64,000 nucleotides of DNA from Streptomyces griseochromogenes (GTDB lineage: Bacteria; Actinomycetota; Actinomycetes; Streptomycetales; Streptomycetaceae). The DNA lies in NCBI RefSeq assembly GCF_001542625.1, contig NZ_CP016279.1, forward strand, positions 3,968,001 to 4,032,000. Direction: 5' to 3'. Positions within the stretch are counted from its first letter, which is position 1, and every line of letters begins with the position of its first letter. Shown in pieces: positions 63,111 to 64,000 of the stretch. Made by a program: the position numbers and the translations under genes. The notes beneath the pieces were generated by a model, which was not told the DNA's origin, did not search any database, and saw only the letters and a program-made list of their open reading frames with translations.

Positions 63111-64000
63111 ATGGCAGCACGCACGCTCGCACGCGGTATGGGCACCTTCTTCAAGCACTGCGAACACCCTGAGTCCCGTTGGTCGAAGTGCCCGCACGAG
63201 TACAAGATCCGGTACCGCAACGCGGCGGGCAAGCAGACCGAGGAGGCCGGTTTCGAGACGCAGGACAGGGCGATCGCTCGTTTGACGGAGATCTACAACG
63301 AGAAGAAGGCGGCGCCGCGGTCTCAGGCGAAGGCGGAGCGCATTCAGAAGTACGGGACGATGCTGTTCGAGGAGTACACCGAGGAATGGAAGGTTGGCCA
63401 ACGGCACCTGGCCGTCTCGTCGGTACGACACCTCGACTCGCTCCTGGAGCATCACCTCTACCCGGCGCTCGGCAGTAGGCGGATGAACTCCTTCGACCAC
63501 AAGGTGGTCGACGGCTTCATACGCACCATGGAACGCGCGCGAACGGGAGTGGCCACTCAAGCGAATGCCTTCGACAAGCTGCGCGCGATCCTCCTCGATG
63601 CGCAGCGGCTCGGCATCTTCACCGACAACCCGCTGGCAGGCGTTAAACCGCCGCAGTACGACCCGGCACGGGCCGTGATCCCGTCCCTCGAACAGCTCCG
63701 CGCGATACGTACCGCAGGCGACGACGCCTTCATGCTGATCGTCGACCTGATGAGCGGCTGCGGCATGCGGAACGGAGAGGCCGCGGCGGTGAACCTCAAC
63801 AACATTGTGGCCGACGACGTGTATCGGATCACCGAGCAGGTCGTCCTGTCGACGCGGCAGTACGGGCCGCTCAAGCACAGGAAGGTGGGGGAGTACCGCG
63901 ATGTGCCCCTACCGGCTCGGATCAGGGAGACGGTCGAGTGGTACGCCGGGAAGTACGGCACGGTCGACGGCTACCTGCTGCGCCAGCAGAACGATACCCG
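63111..64000 (+). CDS. Tyrosine recombinase / integrase 2 (cut by window end)
   Basis: Open from ATG 63111 (GAGGAG at 63095-63100) through the window edge, 296 codons seen. It aligns throughout with integrase 1: KIRYRNAAGKQTEEAGFETQ, RRMNSFDHKVVDGFIRTMER and the first catalytic Arg in SGCGMRNGEAA are shared. Most differences are conservative, so the two are homologues from related elements rather than a recent duplication. The second catalytic Arg, the His and the Tyr lie beyond the window. The leader resembles that of integrase 1 (GTCAG-T/C-AAAAGGTCAGCATCGG). Confidence 0.9.
   Translation, partial: MAARTLARGMGTFFKHCEHPESRWSKCPHEYKIRYRNAAGKQTEEAGFETQDRAIARLTEIYNEKKAAPRSQAKAERIQKYGTMLFEEYTEEWKVGQRHLAVSSVRHLDSLLEHHLYPALGSRRMNSFDHKVVDGFIRTMERARTGVATQANAFDKLRAILLDAQRLGIFTDNPLAGVKPPQYDPARAVIPSLEQLRAIRTAGDDAFMLIVDLMSGCGMRNGEAAAVNLNNIVADDVYRITEQVVLSTRQYGPLKHRKVGEYRDVPLPARIRETVEWYAGKYGTVDGYLLRQQNDT

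Noticed and set aside
1..64000. CRISPR array search
   Set aside because: No set of regularly spaced direct repeats was found; the repeats seen are pairs or inverted repeats.

Overview
The window is high-GC (roughly 70 %) actinobacterial DNA. GTG starts are common, many gene pairs overlap by 4 bases (ATGA/GTGA), and two genes carry rare TTA codons. Together with the gene families present (ATP-binding anti-sigma kinases, ECF sigma factors with fused membrane tails, LAL regulators, roadblock proteins, Imm49, a secreted M4 protease) this indicates Streptomyces or a close relative, probably an accessory chromosomal region. No rRNA, tRNA or CRISPR was found.

Left part (1-28.3 kb) is chromosome-like. 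It holds: an anti-sigma-type ATPase plus two overlapping sigma factors that each carry a zinc-finger and a membrane tail; a convergent LAL/LuxR regulator; an in-frame fusion of a roadblock/LC7 domain to an N-terminally truncated alkaline-phosphatase-superfamily enzyme; a DsbA-like protein; a Met/His-rich membrane protein, an ECF sigma factor and a copper-chaperone-like protein; a ferritin-like (VioB-type) protein; a secreted HNH nuclease and an M4 metalloprotease; a DUF6153-like protein; a small membrane protein with a cysteine-synthase homologue coupled to an MFS exporter; a membrane protein; a tandem pair of membrane-anchored paralogues; and an orphan Imm49 immunity protein. Decayed pieces of ISL3 and a DUF721 gene lie between them.

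Right part (about 29.2-64 kb) looks like accreted mobile DNA. A 54-codon 3' fragment of a pirin gene, followed by a tyrosine recombinase, occurs twice in the same orientation (29172-30584 and 62851-64000). This suggests two integrative elements placed in tandem at the 3' part of a pirin gene, with a shared 18-bp core. The roughly 33.7 kb between the two copies holds broken genes, IS5-type insertions (one cleanly splitting a membrane gene, with a TTA target duplication and a reading frame restored on paper by excision), an AT-richer AAA+ ATPase, pentapeptide-repeat proteins, a phage fragment, a secreted cyclophilin and a GH13 enzyme coupled to a membrane/coiled-coil protein.

The most striking content is a 14-kb, three-gene, tightly coupled operon on the minus strand (53371 to 39384) encoding proteins of about 2360, 1220 and 1080 residues with no visible export signals. 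The first contains an OmpA-like segment within long beta-rich sequence, the second several fibronectin-III-like segments, and the third a phospholipase-D-like region whose catalytic His and Lys appear replaced. A ~97 % identical 174-bp piece of the first gene lies 5.5 kb away, so a second copy once existed or was brought in. I cannot assign this operon to a known system, and it is the main candidate for undescribed biology here.
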